The notes under the pieces were generated by a model. It had not been told where the DNA came from. It ran no database searches and saw nothing but the letters and a program-made list of their open reading frames with translations. DNA of 64,000 nucleotides, taken from positions 6,724,123 to 6,788,122 of the forward strand of contig NC_037262.1 in assembly GCF_000002425.4 (NCBI RefSeq). The letters are read 5' to 3'. The position numbers were made by a program, and so were the translations under genes. Source of the DNA: Physcomitrium patens (Eukaryota > Streptophyta > Bryopsida > Funariales > Funariaceae). Shown in pieces: positions 14,202-25,492 of this stretch (positions within the stretch are counted from its first letter, which is position 1; every line of letters begins with the position of its first letter).

Positions 14202-15937
14202 TTATTGTTACTTTTAAGAACAAGTTCTACGAAGAGAAATTATCATATGTTGAAAAATTCTAAGTTGCAATAAATTGTATTTGTCACATATTCAGTTCTT
14301 TGTATTCTTTAAAGATACTTGATAGATCTTAGCTATTAATAATATCCCATATTAAGGTGAGAAGACCACTTTATTATTTGATTATTATTGAGGCCTTCAT
14401 AATTTCTTTCATATAAAATATTTGAAACATCGCCAAGAATCATTCTTACTTCTAATAAAATCACCAAATATCAAGGGTCTCTTTTAAAGTCGAGATATCA
14501 AACATGTTATATATTACCATGTATTCAAGGAAGGATATGTTGTTCTTGAAGATCTTCACCTTAATTATGCCATCTTGAAAGTTGTGATAATTGCAATGTT
14601 TCATCTGGTAAGACAATAAATAATAGCTATTGACTTGAATCTACTATTTGTTGATTTTTTATTTCTTTAATATTACAAATATATAAAAAAAATATAATTA
14701 GGAGTAAAAAATAGAGTCTTATCTTTCCTAGATCTTGTTTCTTTTATATCAAAGATTTACTATTCTTCATCTTTATTTTCATGGATATCATTAATAAAAA
14801 GCCTCAATCTTCTTTATTGCATATGTAAGATTCTTTATAATATTCTATATATATTTATTAATATCATATTTATACTAATGAACAAGATAATCTAACTTAT
14901 TTTGGTGTGGCCTTAAATCTAGGACTTCTTCCACTTCAAATTCTTGATTATTATTCAATTTTATATGAAGAAGTAGCATTTGTCTTCTTTTTGAGATATT
15001 CTTTGCCTTAAATAGTTCAAAAAGAGACATGTGGAGTAAATAATAAATTTTCATAAACTCTGATAAATATAATCAATAAGCAAAAGTATTCACTTATTCA
15101 CAAATAAAAAAGGTCTAAGCTTATGATAGTCCAACTTGTTACAAGAATAAGTAGTCTTGTTATTGAGACAAAGTAAACATACTTTATCACCCATATTAAG
15201 TTATAATTTTTTCTTGCAATAGGCATCTACATTGCTCTTTTGTCATTTTTGAACTTCCTTTAACTGTATTTTTATTGTTGCATGTAACTCTACCAAATCT
15301 TTTGTTGCAAGATTATCAACTTTTGAAAATTCAAAAATATCAAGTTATAGATGATAATCCTAATCAATAAACAAAGGTATTTATTAAGTAGAAGATCATA
15401 TCAAATTATTATATACAAATTTTACTAATAGTAAAAAAATTTTCTAATCATCTTGATTATAGTTGATGGTACACCTCAAATACTATACCAAAACTTGATT
15501 TATCTGCTCCATTTATCTATCAATTTAAAAATAAAAAGTTAGAGACAATTTAATATCTACCTTCATTACTTTAAAAATACTTCTCTAAAATCTTAATACA
15601 AATAGTATCCTTCTATCTGATATAATATCTTTTAATAATTTATAATAATAATAGATATTTTGAAGAAAAAACTTAGCTATTTTTTATCAAAAATAGATTT
15701 TATATATAATACAAAATATATTATCTTAATAAATTAATATATTATAATAAATATAGAATCATATAAATTTAAACTTGAAAGATCTATGGTAAAATCGATA
15801 GAAATAGAAGTTTGTGGTTGCTTTAATATAGACAATGGCTAAAAAAGCCCATAAGTTTGATAATAAAGAATTTTTGATCTTGAACAAATATTATATGATT
15901 GTACAAAGTCTTTCATAGTCTTTTACATTTGCAGCGC
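14202..15937 (-). pseudogene. Element D integrase core, chromodomain end and 3' spacer (broken)
   Basis: 14202-14900 is the non-coding spacer before the 3' LTR and aligns with 19553-20150 in C. From about 14930 to 15930 the minus strand matches the integrase and chromodomain end of B and C, with many stops and frameshifts. Near 15470-15530 the frame reads a degraded match to the conserved segment holding the third catalytic residue. The Glu codon (GAG, read in MEQINQ) is kept there, whereas B and C have Asn. This is a dead remnant, identified by homology to its neighbours. Confidence 0.6.
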
Positions 15938-16252
15938 CTAAAAATCTTTAGATATAAGCTCCAAACTCTTATTGTATCCAAAATATTGTGTCATTCGAAA
16001 GTTGTGACATGCTAGAAGAACATGTAAATATGCTTGTCCTTCTAGAATATATAAGCGACCTTTGAAATAGAATAGATTGTTCCTAAACTTGAATTTAGAA
16101 GTTATATAAGACTTAGAAGAAGTATTCTTGATATCATAAATAAGAAGATCAGAGGATATACTTGATTGAATTTGCTTGAGAAAAGTTGAATCAATAATCA
16201 ATGTTGATTTTATTGCACAAAGTTGAAAATGCTTTGGCTTCAAAAAAATCAT
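15938..16252 (-). pseudogene. Element D integrase zinc-binding region (remnant)
   Basis: The 104-codon open frame has the layout of the region between RNase H and integrase core in chromoviruses. It contains FKFRNNLFYFKGRLYI, then a histidine segment (LLACHNFRMTQYFGYNKSLELI). The frames at 35328-35594 (C) and 22512-22937 (B) align with it along their length. A stop follows where the CxxC half should be, so the finger is cut. Only part of the HHCC motif is visible. Confidence 0.65.
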
Positions 16253-17580
16253 TTTTTCTTATCAAAATTTAATCTCCTTCTTTTGGTGAAAGATAAAAAT
16301 ATCTAGAAAGGAGGATTGACAAGTCTTATTATTTTCTAGGTTGATAAGTAATCTTAATAAGAACATGCTTTAAGTGGCTTTTTAATAATTCAAAATATAT
16401 GCCAACTTGAAATACTTAAGGTACTTGTGATTTGTATACACAATGACTAGTCTAAAAGCACCTTCTAAATAATGATACCATTCTTGAAATAAATCCACAA
16501 TTACAAAAAAAAAAAAAAAAAAAAAAAAATCATAGATCTTGTAGTTAATTTTGGCTATTGGAAAAAAATTGGAATAAAAAGCTACTAGGTAGAGCTTGTC
16601 ATCTACTCTTATTTGTGACTAAATAATATCTATAGCAAAGTTAGATATGTTTATTTCTATAAAAAAATACCTTAAAAAATTTGATATGATATAAGATTAG
16701 TATAGAAATAAATGATGTCTTAAAGGCTTCAAAAGATGCTTTAGCTTCTTTGCTCTACTTTAGTTTGTCTTTACATATTAGATACATAAGAAGATCTACA
16801 ACTTAAAAAAAAGTTCTCAATAAAGTTCTGATAATAATTGATTAATTTCAAAAAACATTATATATTTTTAATTTTTTTTGAGATCTTCTAATCTATGATA
16901 GTCTTGATTTTTATAGGATCCATGATAAAGACATTATTTGAAATGGTGTATCTTAAGAAGTCAACTTGAATAGTATAAAATATATATTTTTTCATCTTTA
17001 TATATAATCTTACATCTTTTAGTTTTGTAATACGTAAAATTTGTGCTATTCAATATTCTTAGAATAGATTTAAATATCATCTAGATAAGAGACAAAAAAG
17101 TTATTAAAAAACTCACAAAAGACACCATTCATTAGATATTGAAAAACAATTGGTGTATTTATGAATCCAAATAACATAATATTATATTAAAAAATATCCA
17201 TATATAGCTTGAAATGTAATTTTTTATTCATCTCCTTCTTTAATGCATACCAAGTTGTATGCTCTTCATAGGTCTATTTTGTGTAGATCTTTGTTTAGTT
17301 GAATTGATGAAAAAGTCCTAAAACTAAAATTAAAGAATATTTATTCTTGATGGTGATCTTGTGAAGTCCTCAATAGTCTATGCACATCTATAAAGATTCA
17401 TCTTTTTTCTTTACAAGTAATATAAGAGTTCTTGCTAAAATTTTTAAGTGGCATACAAAGTTTTTAGCCATTTTTTTGTCAATGTACTCTTTTAATGCAA
17501 TCAACTTATACTGTGATAAGTTGTAGATTGGTCCAAATAGCAATTGAGTTCATTCTTGAAATCTTGATATTAGCTAAGAA
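16253..17580 (-). pseudogene. Element D reverse transcriptase and RNase H (broken)
   Basis: Minus-strand translation in shifting frames gives recognisable reverse-transcriptase segments: VKKKDESL near 17415-17430, INTPIVFQYLMNGVF near 17120-17160, and the catalytic box SYLDD near 17080. RNase H homology continues to about 16400. A 26-base A run at 16505-16530 interrupts it. There are stops in every segment. Order and spacing match B and C, so the identity is secure although nothing functional remains. Confidence 0.65.
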
Positions 17581-17615
17581 TACTACTTGATATCTTTTTA
17601 CCATCAAAAATAGAT

Positions 17616-17702
17616 AACAAAAGATGATCGTTCTTTTGTTATATATAACAAAAGATGATCGTTCGTTTGTTATATATAACAAAAGATGATCGTTCTTTTG
17701 TT
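17616..17702. repeat. three-copy 31-bp minisatellite of near-palindromes
   Basis: Units start at 17616, 17647 and 17678. Each is a 25-base near-palindrome with arms AACAAAAG and CTTTTGTT around GATGATCGT, followed by an ATATAT spacer in the first two units. The middle unit differs by one base (CGTTTGTT). The array lies between the protease and reverse-transcriptase parts of element D. Neither B nor C has an equivalent, so it arose after D inserted. Confidence 0.9.
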
Positions 17703-19025
17703 GCATATATAAATACCTATTGCATCTATTAGTAAGAATTGAGATGTACTAAACTTATGTATTTCTACTTGAGTAATAAAATTTAAAATTAAAGTACAAA
17801 AAAAAAATTAAAATTTCAAAAAATCTATTCTATTTAAAATTATATTTTTTTAATTATGATAATTCAAAAATAACTAGATTAGACTAAGATCTTATCACAT
17901 TAAATATTCCTATGCTGTTATGATCTTTAATTGCTACATCTAAGAGAACAATTTCATAGATAACATCTCTAGAAGACAATGAATGACCATCTATAACTTC
18001 TACGTGAACCGATTTAGTTTACTTGATTAAAGATATTTTTTATTTTTTGACAAAGTTTTTTTCTATTAAACAAGCTAAGACTCTTGAATCCAATAAGACA
18101 AAGAATTTGTGATTTTTAGGTTCTAAATATACATCTATTATATAAAAAAAATGAAAGATTTGAAGAAAAAATAAGACATTTATTAGATATTGCACTTCAA
18201 TTCAGCTGCACATTTCCTATTGTAGTTGGAAAAATTAGTTTTTTGAGACATTATATTGAGTAACAACCATGTTCTTCATTTTTTAATTGAATTATTTCTT
18301 TAGATAATGTTAAGTAGTTTTTTTAGTTTTTCTATAATATGAGTAGAACTCTTCTTGATGATGTCAAGTCTTTTCTTATTTAATAAGAGATTTAAAATAT
18401 ATCATATTAATTTTCATTGATTTTGATCTTGAAAAATAAGTTTTTGAAAACTTAAGAGCTTATGTCATTACTTGACTTATTTCTTTCTAGCCAAATCTAT
18501 ATTCTTGATGTCTTTTAAATAGTCAATTTTTGCATGCAATGACTTGAGTAATAAATTATTTCAAAGAATTTGCTTTTAGAATTGTTAATAATAAATCTTT
18601 AAAATTATCTTTTAATCCATATCAAAATTGTTTGATAAGGAATTTGTCATTTCAATCCATATCATAAGCAAAGTTTTAGAATTTAGTAGTAAATATAGTA
18701 GTTAATTGTAAACTTCATTGTAAAGATAAGAGATTGGTCTCTACTTATCTTTTTCAATCACTTTCTCTAAATGTAGCTATAAACACTTCTAAGAATGAAT
18801 TCAAATCATAAAAGAATTATGAATTATTTTTCTATCAAAGATATAAATCAAGAGAGAGTACTTTTAAATAGAAGTGCAATATAAATCTAAATTGAATAAA
18901 TCTATGAACATATTAGAAAAGTTACAGTCTTAGATAGAACTTTATTTGTTGCAAAAATCTTTAAAGTTTTGATTTTATTCCATCAAACTTTTTGAACATA
19001 CTAATTCTTGCCTTTATTGTGCGTA
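17703..19025 (-). pseudogene. Element D gag and protease (broken)
   Basis: Near 18065-18115 the minus strand encodes VLLDSRVLACLIE, the aspartic protease active site with the usual DSG changed to DSR. Upstream, fragments of the retrotransposon gag domain run to a KKFDG motif near 18990. That motif aligns with the same motif in C (about 38410) and B (about 33550). The LTR of C begins only about 30 bases further on, where the D frame is interrupted. Confidence 0.6.
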
Positions 19026-19552
19026 TGTCAAGGACATGAACTGAAAAATATGTCTTAAAAGAAAAGTAATAAAATAGAAATAAAGTAGTATGTATATTGA
19101 AAAGAAATTGGAATGGCTATTGCCAAAAGACAAAGAAACTAGAGACTCTTAAATCTAAATTAGAAGCAAGAAAAGAATTGATAAGAGTGCAGAGGGCTTC
19201 ACTCTTACCTCTATATATACCATCTAGCTAAAAGCTATATGATAATATTCTATAAGATCTCTAATATGTGTTGACTTTGTAGGACACATGCCTTAGCTTA
19301 TAAGACAAGTTTTCTATATAGAGGCCACATAGTTAGCTTGTTCTTCAAGCTACCAACATATATGGTACATGGCCAACTTATTAACCACGTTTTTAATCTA
19401 AAAAATCAACTATATAGACCTATAAAATCAAAGTGATGTTTATGAAGCTTCTATAAAGCTTTTATAGAAGATATTATGGAATTAATTTATTTTTACTTAC
19501 TTTTATCTAATAATATAGGTAATTATTAGTTTATATGTATATATCCATGATA
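19026..19552 (-). repeat. 3' LTR of element C (LTR2)
   Basis: Starts TGTCAAGGACATGAACT and ends CCATGATA. It aligns over its whole length with LTR3 (38856-39372). On its right is the 3' spacer of C. On its left is the gag part of D. Confidence 0.85.
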
Positions 19553-20482
19553 TTACCTCCATTTCTAGAAATAAGCTCTATGAGACACAATCTTCATATG
19601 TTGAAAAAATCTAAGATATGGCAAATTATACTTGCCACATACTCTGATCTTTGTTCTCTTTGAAGATAGTTGATAGGTCCTCTCAACTATCGATAGTATT
19701 CTATATCAAGGCAAGAAGATGATCTCGTTATTTGATCATTGTTGAGACCTTCGTAACTTCTTTCAAATAAAATATTTAGAATATCATCAAGAATTTCTTC
19801 TACATCTAATAAAATCACCAAACATTGAAAGTCTCTTCTAAAGCCTTAATATCAAATAAGTTGTATCTTATCATCTATTTGAGGAAAGATATGTCATTCT
19901 TGAGGATCTTCATTTCAATTTTGTTGTCTTGAAGATTGTAACAATCATAATATCTTCTTTGATAAGTTCTCAAATTAAAGCGCTTGAATTAAATCTCTTG
20001 GTTGTTGGTTCTCCATCTCTTTAGCATCACAAATACACAAAAACTACAAAGAAAGATAGAAGATAGAATGCAATCTTTTCTGGACCTTGTTTCTTTTATA
20101 ATAAAGACTTAATATTCTTTATCTTAATTGGATGGATGTTGTCAATGAAAAGCCTCCATCACATTTGCTACATCTATAAGATTTTTCACTGATTTTTATA
20201 TGCATTCACTAATATTATATCTGCACCAATGGACAAGATATTCTAATTTATTTCAGCATTGCTTTGATTCTAGAACTTCTTCCACTTTGAATTCTTCATT
20301 ATTTTCCACTTCTTTAGAAAGAAGTCGAACTTATCTTCTTCTTGATATGTTCATAGTCTTATATGGTTCAAGAAGAGATACATGAAAGATAGGATGGATC
20401 TTTATTGCTTTCGGTAGATGTAATCGATAAGCAAATAGATTGATTTTTCTACAAATAAGAAAAGGTCCAAGCTTACGATAGT
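19553..20482 (-). pseudogene. Element C chromodomain end and 3' spacer (remnant)
   Basis: From about 20150 to 20482 the minus strand matches the end of pol in B (21400-21700), including CACCAATGGACAAGATA (B: CACCAATGAACAAGATA) and the segment ending TTACGATAGT. Stops break the chromodomain. 19553-20150 is non-coding spacer shared with D and with the partial element at the window end. The coding remnant stops exactly at the B target site and resumes at 34498. Confidence 0.75.
20478..20482. repeat. target-site duplication of element B (left copy)
   Basis: ATAGT, identical to 34498-34502. Removing B and one copy restores continuous sequence through CGATAGTCCAAC. The uninterrupted equivalent is at 21685-21696 in B's own pol. 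Confidence 0.92.
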
Positions 20483-20779
20483 TGTCACTAACACATAAAT
20501 ACAGACTCGAGATCTAACAAGAAGTTCAAGAAGAATTAGCAAGAACTAGATTAATCAGATGAATACAAGAACAACACCAGAGAGGTGAGCTAGATCTCCA
20601 AGAGATGTGTTGTTGAAACTGAAGAACTCTTCAACATCGATTCCAATATATACTCCTATTTAGGAAGCTTCTCAAGTAACTTCTACCATCTAAGAAGCTT
20701 CTAGAAGGTTCCAAAGACTTACTTCTAGAGGGTTCTAGAAACTTGTCTCTAGAAGGTTCTAAAAACTATGTTCCTAACA
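20483..20779 (-). repeat. 3' LTR of element B
   Basis: Reads TGTCACTAACAC ... TTCCTAACA on plus, so it has TG...CA ends. It is 297 bp against 398 bp for the other copy. The difference is one 101-bp unit containing heat-shock elements, present twice in the 5' LTR. A polypurine tract follows on the internal side. Confidence 0.9.
20694..20740. promoter_or_regulatory. heat-shock element cluster in the 3' LTR of B
   Basis: 20694-20711 reads GAAgcTTCtaGAAggTTC, four perfectly spaced nGAAn units in alternating orientation. 20723-20740 reads TTCtaGAGggTTCtaGAA, three exact units and one with a single mismatch. A TATA-like TATATAT lies at 20646-20653 on the downstream side for minus-strand transcription. 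This fits the known binding pattern of heat-shock transcription factors. Activity is inferred. Confidence 0.75.
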
Positions 20780-20794
20780 TCACCCCCTCTTTTA
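20780..20794 (-). other. polypurine tract of element B
   Basis: On minus it reads TAAAAGAGGGGGTGA, directly before the 3' LTR start TGTTAGGAAC. This is where plus-strand DNA synthesis is expected to be primed during reverse transcription. Confidence 0.85.
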
Positions 20795-21314
20795 GCTTTG
20801 AGGTTATTGAGAAGCAATGTTGTTGTTAATCAGTACCAACACAAGAAAATGAAGATCTATTGCATAATATCTACTATAAATTCTAACTGTTGTTCACGAG
20901 GCAAGTGATTCATCGGTCCTTGAAGCCAATGGTAGTGGCCTACTCCTTCAACTTCTGACCAAGCATGAACTTCCATGTCCTCATTGTGAAATTATCCTGC
21001 AAACAGGTCTTCTGGCTGACCATCATAAGTAGGCTCGGACTGAAATACAATCACCAGTGATCGGTTACTTGGTATCCTCCGTCGTCTTCGTGGTGTAGGT
21101 AGTTCTTCATCTCGAGGTCGCCTTCGTAAACTAATCGGTTGACATAATCTGACTGGCATAGTATCTATCTCTTGGCTATTCATATCAGAAGACCAAACTA
21201 TGGCTACTGAAAAAATTCTATTTTATCTTGGAAAAAATAACTACATCAACTACGAATTTTGGTGGTGCTCTCTCCCTTTCTTATATTCTTGGGTGAGCAA
21301 GCTTCAGAAGGAAG
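20795..21314 (-). other. non-coding 3' region of element B
   Basis: Between the pol stop at 21315 and the polypurine tract. A 63-codon basic frame (minus, 20992-21183) is open but resembles no known Ty3 accessory protein and is probably chance. Confidence 0.5.
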
Positions 21315-22064
21315 CTATCGTCGAACCGGCTTAGGTTTATGAGGATGTTGTTGATGAAACTCTTGTACCTTTTGTGGTGCATTGGTGAGATTTTCAACTG
21401 GCTCCCACGTTCGCTCATTAATGTTGTAGTCGCACCAATGAACAAGATACTCCAACTTACTCCACCTTTGCCGTGAATCCAGCAACTTTTCAACCTCGTA
21501 TTCCTCGTGGTTCTCGATCTCAATACTAGGTGGAAGACATTGCACTCTTCCAAGAAAAGATGACTCTCGATAAGACTCCAACAAAGAAACATGAAAGAGT
21601 GGATGTACCTTCATAGAAGCCGGTAATTCCAGATGGTACGCCACTGGATTGATTTGCTTTTGGATGATAAATGGTCCCAATCTTCGATAGTCCAACTTAT
21701 CACATGGTCGCTTGGTCTTGATATTCCGTCGAAGAAGCCATGCTTTATCTCCAATTTTGAAAGTAGGTGCTTGATTCCGAAATCTATCTACAGACGCCTT
21801 GTAGGATTCTTGAGCGGATTGTAATTGAAGCTTCAACGTATTTTGAAGCTCTGATAGTTGTTTCGCAAATTCTTCAACTGTTGGATTATTATTTGTTGAC
21901 GGACTCAATAAATCAAGCTTTGGATGATACCCATAGTTGAAAAAGAATGGTATGTATTGAGTCGACGCATGGAGGATGTTGTTATATGCAAACTCGGCTA
22001 GCGGCAGATATGTAGTCCAATCGTCTTGCTGATAGTTGATGCTGCATCGTAAGTATTGTTCCAA
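21315..22064 (-). pseudogene. Element B integrase C-terminal part with chromodomain
   Basis: A 249-codon open frame continues the integrase after a single in-frame stop at about 22065. Residues 1-60 contain the conserved EQYLRC, INYQQDDW and LPLAEFAYNN segments. Next comes the GPFIIQKQINPVAYHLELP beta-barrel region, then HPLFHVSLL. A chromodomain covers about residues 185-240 (EEYEVEKLLDSR, LEYLVHWCDYN, ERTWEPVENL). In chromoviruses this domain directs integration to modified chromatin. This is the longest intact pol piece of B. The catalytic Glu lies upstream of this frame and is Asn. Confidence 0.85.
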
Positions 22065-22067
22065 GAC

Positions 22068-22373
22068 TTAGTTCATCTGATTTGTTTGACCATTAGTTTG
22101 AGGATGAAAAGCTGAAGAAAGCTTGATATCCACCTTCAGTATCTCAAAGAGAGATCTCCAAAACTTCGATATGAACTGGATTCCTCGATCTGATACGATA
22201 TCATCTAGTAGTCCATGATATCGATACACATTATCGAGAAAGAGCCTTGCTGTGACTTCACTGGACGATGTCTTCTTGCAAGGGACAAAGTGCACTATCT
22301 TTGTAAGCCGATCTACCACTACAAAGATGTTATCAAATGAGTTCGATGATGGCAGGTCCGTGATGAAGTCCAT
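22068..22373 (-). pseudogene. Element B integrase catalytic core (partial)
   Basis: This 101-codon frame starts at MDFITDLP, where Asp 2 is the first catalytic residue, and contains VSDRGIQF with the second Asp. The position of the third catalytic residue, 36 after the second Asp, is Asn in QTNQMN instead of Glu. A stop follows immediately. Family knowledge says the DD35E triad binds the two metal ions for strand transfer, so this copy should be catalytically dead regardless of the stop. Confidence 0.85.
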
Positions 22374-22511
22374 GGAAATTGAAGACCATGATCGACGTGG
22401 AATCGATAATGGCTATAGGAGTTCATAAGGGCGATGCCGAAGATTCTTGAATCTTGAATAGATGTCGCAGGAGAGGACAAAACCTTTCACATCCTTCCAC
22501 ATTTAGAGCCA

Positions 22512-22937
22512 CTAAAAATCTCGAGAAATAAACTCCAAGGTCTTATTGAATCCAAAATGTCCCGCAGCTGAAAAATTATGGCGAGATTGAAGAATTCGGA
22601 GTCGTATTGGTCTTTTTGGGATATATAACCGCTCCTCAAAGTATAAAAGATCTCCTTCCACTTTGAACTTGTCGTCATTGGCATGCTGCTTAATATCAAT
22701 GGCTACTGAATCTTCAATGGTTATGTCATGTATCTGATTCAAGAAGTCAGCATCAATTGGCACAGTAGTAGTCCAAAGCTGAAATTGCTTTGGCTTCAAC
22801 AATGTCGTACATTGTTGATGAAACGCTGCTTCTTCAATCTTTGGTGTAAGATACGATCTCCTCGATAAGGCATCAGATAGTCCTTGCTGCTTTCTACGTC
22901 GATAAGTGATAATAAAATCGAACCTAGATAGCAACAT
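22512..22937 (-). pseudogene. Element B RNase H end and integrase zinc-binding region
   Basis: The 141-codon frame starts in the last part of RNase H (FDFIITYRRRKQQGLSDALSR; Asp of SDALSR is a catalytic RNase H residue). It runs through the tether and ends with the histidine half of the integrase zinc finger (SRHNFSAAGHFGF). A stop after RDF at about 22512 separates it from the CxxC half, and the next frame reads through 22500-22400 with more stops. Confidence 0.8.
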
Positions 22938-23783
22938 ACTCCACCGAACTTGACGTCAATTTAGAACTCGAGCCGACATGAAATACTCCAAATTCTTATG
23001 ATCTGTGTATACGGTCACTGAGTGTACAGCTCCTTCAAGAAAGTGATGCCATTCTTGGAAAGAATCCCTTATAGCAAGAAGTTCCTTATTGTGGATCTCA
23101 TAATTGATTTACGCAACAGAAAACTTTTGAGAATAGAATGCAACCGGATGGAGCTTCTTATCTTCTCCAATTTATAAAAATACAGCTCCCAAAGCAAAAT
23201 CTGAAGCATCAGTTTCTAAATAAAAGGCCTTTGTAAAGTCTGGATGTACCAAGATTCGAGCCGTAGTAAATGTGGTCTTCAGGTCTTGAAACGCCTTCTC
23301 CGCTAGATGTCCCCATTCCAGCTTATCCTTGCATGTCAAGCGAGTGAGAAGGGCAACAACTTGAGAGTAATTATTGATGAAGATCAGATAGAAGTTGGTA
23401 AAATCAAGAAAGCATTGTACGTCTCTAACCGTCTATGGAACCTCCTAGGACACAATTGCTTCTATCTTTTTGGGATCCATCTTCAAGCCTTCCAAAGTCG
23501 CAACGAATCCTAGAAACTCCATCTCTATTTGATAAAATAAACACTTCTCCAACTTGGCATATAGTCCTCACTCGCATAATTTCTCCAAGACCAAATAAAC
23601 ATATTTTTCATGCTCTTCCTTATTTTTGGAGAATATCAAAATATCATCCAAATAGCTGACAACAAAATCGTCAAGGTGCTCTCAGAAAATGTCATTCATC
23701 ATATGTTAAAAGAGCGCTGGAGTATTGATAAGACCAAAGGGCATGATATTATACTCAAAATGGCCATACCTTGTACGAAACAC
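22938..23783 (-). pseudogene. Element B reverse transcriptase (second part) and RNase H, with stops
   Basis: Immediately left of the 3' LTR of A the minus strand reads [20 protein letters not shown], the conserved reverse-transcriptase segment. It continues with the active site [11 protein letters not shown] near 23645-23670 (YxDD box as YLDD). The RNase H start is near 23205 (ETDASDFALGA, with its catalytic Asp). In-frame stops interrupt near 23708, 23682 and 23173, mostly explicable as single C-to-T or G-to-A changes. It joins in frame with 31786-32134 once element A and one copy of its 4-bp duplication are removed. Confidence 0.85.
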
Positions 23784-24989
23784 TGTCGTATTACGTGCTT
23801 TCCTGCTCGAAAACGTGTTGGGCGTCTAGCTGTAGAAGGTAGTATGGAGATTCGCCAATATTCAAGCAGTCTATCGATTTTTGACTGTTGGAATAAAAAC
23901 AATTACAAGAATACACCGTAAATCTATATGGATGCCCTTCAACTACTCACTAAAGTCCTTTTTATCCCAGTCGGTAGGTCTCTAGACGTTACAGAGAACC
24001 CCGAACATCCCAAACTGCTAATCTTAGATACCGCTTTATACCCACGATATTGTATCCACTCACTATCTCATTAGATTAACCCAACAAATTTCATTCACTC
24101 TACATACTCAATCCTATAGACATCCTTTTAATTCTTCAATCACAGACGTAACTTCGATTTCACAAAACAGTCAAGAGTAATCAGACCCACTTCATTAAAA
24201 ATCCCGATTCACCATTACAACACTAACTTCAGCAATGATTGCCTCAGTCTTCCCAAAACCCTATGAAAAAAAACCCAATTCTCTATCTTTTTTCCCCTTC
24301 CCAAAGCATGAAGCTCGCTCTCCGATTCTTATTAAAAAAAAAAAAAAAACTTATTCTCTCCCCTCTCCCATTTCTTAACCTATCCTCCCCTTTAAGCCTA
24401 ATTCTCTCCTCTTTCAAACCCTAGCCTCTGAATTTCTTCAATCTTCCGTCTTGGATCCAAAATTGGCTCCGTCATCAGAGCTTTCTCCTCCGTTTTTACC
24501 TTTAAGAGATCCTTTTACCGAAAGGACGTTCCCGAAATGGCACAAAAGACGGAACAATCTAAAACAGAATCAAAATCCCCGTAATCGGGACCACATTGAG
24601 TCGCCCGACCAATTCAGGTCTCATACTGGCTAAGATGCCTGTAGTAAGACTTAGATGTTCCCGTAGTTGGACCGCATTGGATTGCCCGACCAATTCAGGT
24701 CTCATATTGGATAAAACCTGGATTGGATGTCTTGAAATTGGATCCAATTGCCTCTTCAAATCAGGCTCACCCGTCATTGAATGGGTCCTTTCTCTTCCTG
24801 CTGACTCCTGTTATTGGAATCGAACGGAGCAATTCAGTATCCCCGGATGACTGTAACGGGGTGATTGAACCTAGCCTCTCAGTATTTGCACTGGAATTGG
24901 TCGTTCTTCCTAATATTTGAGGTAAGTGAACATTAATAAAAGTCCCCTTTCTTTATATTTTCACGGTATACTCGTATTACAAAATGACA
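23784..24989 (-). repeat. 3' LTR of element A
   Basis: 1206 bp, bounded by TGTCG and TGACA. Inside are two related copies of about 52 bp (24577-24629 and 24660-24710, sharing GCCCGACCAATTCAGGTCTC) and a 16-base A run at 24334-24349. Open frames of 60-84 codons in it also occur in the other LTR only because the DNA is shared. I do not treat them as genes. Confidence 0.9.
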
Positions 24990-25003
24990 TCCACCCCCTC
25001 TGA
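24990..25003 (-). other. polypurine tract of element A
   Basis: On minus it reads CAGAGGGGGTGGA directly against the LTR start TGTCA. It fixes both the orientation of A and the internal LTR boundary. Confidence 0.85.
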
Positions 25004-25051
25004 ACCGATGCATCCTTCGGTATGTACCAATTTACCCAATTGCTGTTTGAT

Positions 25052-25321
25052 TTAGAATATATTCTCTACGTCTTTGTCCAGTTCGTCTTCGTCACCTTCA
25101 TTATCCAAATCACTTTCATCTTCTTGCTGCGGAATTTCTATACCTTCATTAAGGTCTTCCATATTCATCTCCGCGTATATTTGTTTAAATATTTTTACTC
25201 GCTTCCCTGCAATTGGTATTTTCAATTTTGTACCATCTAACTCCCGTAATGAGTAAGTCGCATTATCGTGAAGAGTTGTTACTACATATGGTCCAAACCA
25301 ACGTTTTAAAAATTTCCGCAA
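25052..25321 (-). pseudogene. Element A integrase C-terminal region with acidic tail
   Basis: 89 codons: a basic, aromatic start (KFLKRWFGPYVVTTL), then a small beta-barrel-like segment (NATYSLRELDGTKLKI and GKRVKIF). The last 35 or so residues are strongly acidic (EDESDLDNEGDEDELD). The frame ends at a stop 62 bp before the LTR. It joins the integrase frame at 25493-26026 through a region with several stops. No chromodomain is present, unlike B. What the acidic tail does is unknown. It could be a tether to a host factor, which is inference. Confidence 0.75.
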
Positions 25322-25492
25322 AGTACTATGTTAATTATCTAGACTATTGTCATAAACAAGTACCTAGTCACCTTCCTTGATTGCTTTAGGTCTCAATCGA
25401 TGTTGCTTATCGAATCGCGCCTTGTTTTGTAACCTTGCTCTTTTTAACCTTTCCAATGCTATCTACACATCTTCCGATCTTTGCTCCAATTG

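Noticed and set aside
17616..17702. CRISPR-like repeat array
   Set aside because: Three adjacent palindromes with a constant 6-base spacer, inside a plant retrotransposon; no variable spacers or associated genes.
24451..24920. Genes of 60-84 codons in the LTRs of A (also 31247-31716)
   Set aside because: Present twice only because the LTRs are duplicates; overlapping frames on both strands, no domain.
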